A stretch of DNA of 5,543 nt, from NCBI GenBank assembly GCA_019419725.1, contig DXZL01000099.1:1-5543 (forward strand). The letters run 5' to 3'. The stretch is from Veillonella sp. Its GTDB lineage: Bacteria; Bacillota; Negativicutes; Veillonellales; Veillonellaceae. The position numbers were made by a program, and so were the translations under genes. The notes below the pieces were generated by a model. It saw nothing but the letters and a program-made list of their open reading frames with translations, was not told the origin of the DNA and ran no database searches. Shown here one piece after another: positions 4,843 to 5,543 of the stretch; the first letter of the stretch is position 1; each line of letters begins with the position of its first letter.

Positions 4843-5451
4843 ATGGATACGACATTTTTACGAGAAATATCCCTGCTGGTGCGTTCACCGAAGAAGGGGA
4901 TCGATGAAATCTTCTGGTTTGGTACCTTAGAAAAGGGAATCAAAGCTGGCCTCGCCGGTTGGTGTGCCACCCATATTTTGGGATTTGCTTTAGGCATTAT
5001 ACTATTACCATTAGCCATGACCTTTGGTGGTTTTTTATTTGGCTTTATACCAGCTGTATATGGCATATTTTCTATATTGAGAGAGATTTTAGGCCTTGGA
5101 ATCTATTGGTTTGTAGGTAGCTTTATACTTTGGAAATTACTGAGCGTTCTTTTAGAGCGTGAATTTGATTTCCAGCAAGTATTAATGGGCACTGCCTATG
5201 TGGAAGGCTATACAGGAGCACTTGGATTAGCATTAATTTTGGTATCTATTATTTGCATTTATATTACGCCATTTTTAATGATCCTATTAGTTCCCTTAGC
5301 ATTAGCTTACGTTGGTGCCGTTATCTACGTAGCTGTCATGCTTTTATCTCGGATTATGAAAGTAGAGCCTATCACTGTAGGCGCTGTATATATAGTTCTA
5401 TATATTATTAACCTTTTATATAACTGGATTATGCGCATACTCTTTGCGTAA
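4843..5451 (+). CDS. Yip1-like membrane protein, paralog of the 2513-3184 gene
   Basis: A 202-residue integral membrane protein. Its N-terminal segment LLVRSPKKGIDEIFWFGTLEKGI (shown in part; residues 11-33) matches the 2513-3184 product at the arginine-proline pair, the GIxEI core, the FGT and the following basic-glycine pair, which is good evidence of common ancestry. Hydrophobic stretches lie at about 35-57, 62-78, 84-104, 122-145, 147-168 and 177-198, so six spans or five plus a re-entrant stretch. Residues 104-113 (LEREFDFQQV) follow the third stretch and correspond to the Yip1-like loop, though here the charges are mixed rather than glycine-rich. The start is ATG 4843 rather than TTG 4825. 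The gene is a single unit with its own extended -10 promoter and terminator. Function unknown. Confidence 0.88.
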   Translation: MDTTFLREISLLVRSPKKGIDEIFWFGTLEKGIKAGLAGWCATHILGFALGIILLPLAMTFGGFLFGFIPAVYGIFSILREILGLGIYWFVGSFILWKLLSVLLEREFDFQQVLMGTAYVEGYTGALGLALILVSIICIYITPFLMILLVPLALAYVGAVIYVAVMLLSRIMKVEPITVGAVYIVLYIINLLYNWIMRILFA

Positions 5452-5458
5452 ATATATA

Positions 5459-5489
5459 AGACCTCCTAGTTTTATACTAGGAGGTTTTT
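5459..5489. terminator. Intrinsic terminator after the 4843-5451 gene
   Basis: ACCTCCTAGT (5461-5470) pairs perfectly with ACTAGGAGGT (5476-5485) around TTTAT, with T residues through 5489. It follows the stop codon by nine bases. The stop codon of a possible - strand gene falls in its loop; the - strand copy has only a broken T run, so it would be weaker in that direction. Confidence 0.88.
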
Positions 5490-5543
5490 ATTATTGTCTT
5501 TAGACTGGTTCGCGACGTAGTCGCGAATCATTAAACCACCCGC
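5472..5543 (-). CDS. Possible C-terminal end of a convergent gene (partial)
   Basis: On the - strand an open frame enters from the right edge and runs 23 codons to a TAA stop at 5474-5472. The translation ends in AGGLMIRDYVANQSKD followed by a polar tail NNKNLLV. A folded core end followed by a hydrophilic tail looks like a real C-terminus, and genes often converge on a shared terminator such as the one at 5459-5489. I do not recognise the family. Only 72 bases are visible, so a chance open frame is possible; the same bases form the inverted repeat at 5509-5527. Confidence 0.45.
   Translation of the reverse strand, partial: AGGLMIRDYVANQSKDNNKNLLV
5509..5527. repeat. Perfect 8-3-8 inverted repeat at the right edge
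   Basis: TTCGCGAC (5509-5516) and GTCGCGAA (5520-5527) flank GTA. With one G-T pair at 5508/5528 the stem extends to 5506-5530. The stretch is clearly richer in GC than the rest of the window. No T run follows on either strand, so it is not a typical terminator. It may be coding sequence of a convergent gene, a dispersed palindromic repeat, or both. Confidence 0.55.

Overview
The window reads as an AT-rich chromosomal segment of a low-GC Gram-positive-lineage bacterium. Shine-Dalgarno sequences are strong, intrinsic terminators are clear and there is little non-coding DNA. The gene style and base use would suit the Negativicutes (for example a Veillonella-like organism), but that is an impression; no rRNA or marker gene confirms it. 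No insertion sequence, CRISPR array, tRNA or phage gene was seen.

Layout, all complete genes on the + strand. (1) 115-1020 is a zinc/manganese-type ABC transporter substrate-binding lipoprotein with its own terminator. Before it lies a 7-1-7 inverted repeat of the shape bound by Fur-family metal repressors. (2) 1161-1766 is a small Fic-domain AMP-transferase with an intact catalytic motif and a C-terminal self-inhibition motif. Eleven bases later comes 1778-2347, a multi-pass membrane protein whose ribosome-binding site overlaps the fic stop codon. A terminator follows. (3) 2513-3184 is a second membrane protein with its own promoter and terminator. (4) 3366-4049 and 4065-4694 are two membrane proteins in one operon, preceded by a roughly 100-base leader with a hairpin and followed by a terminator. 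(5) 4843-5451 is a fifth membrane protein with its own promoter and terminator. (6) The right edge probably holds the last codons of a convergent gene on the - strand (5472-5543).

The five membrane proteins are divergent but share one plan: a short N-terminal segment, about five hydrophobic segments, and a short motif straight after the second (or equivalent) segment that resembles the Yip1 family (for example LGGTGTYRGV in 4065-4694). I read them as a tandem family that grew by duplication and diverged; their function is unknown. The link between the self-regulated Fic enzyme and the first of these proteins is the most suggestive context in the window. Three start codons were placed downstream of the longest open frame (3366, 4065, 4843) on Shine-Dalgarno position and, for two of them, N-terminal similarity to a paralog.
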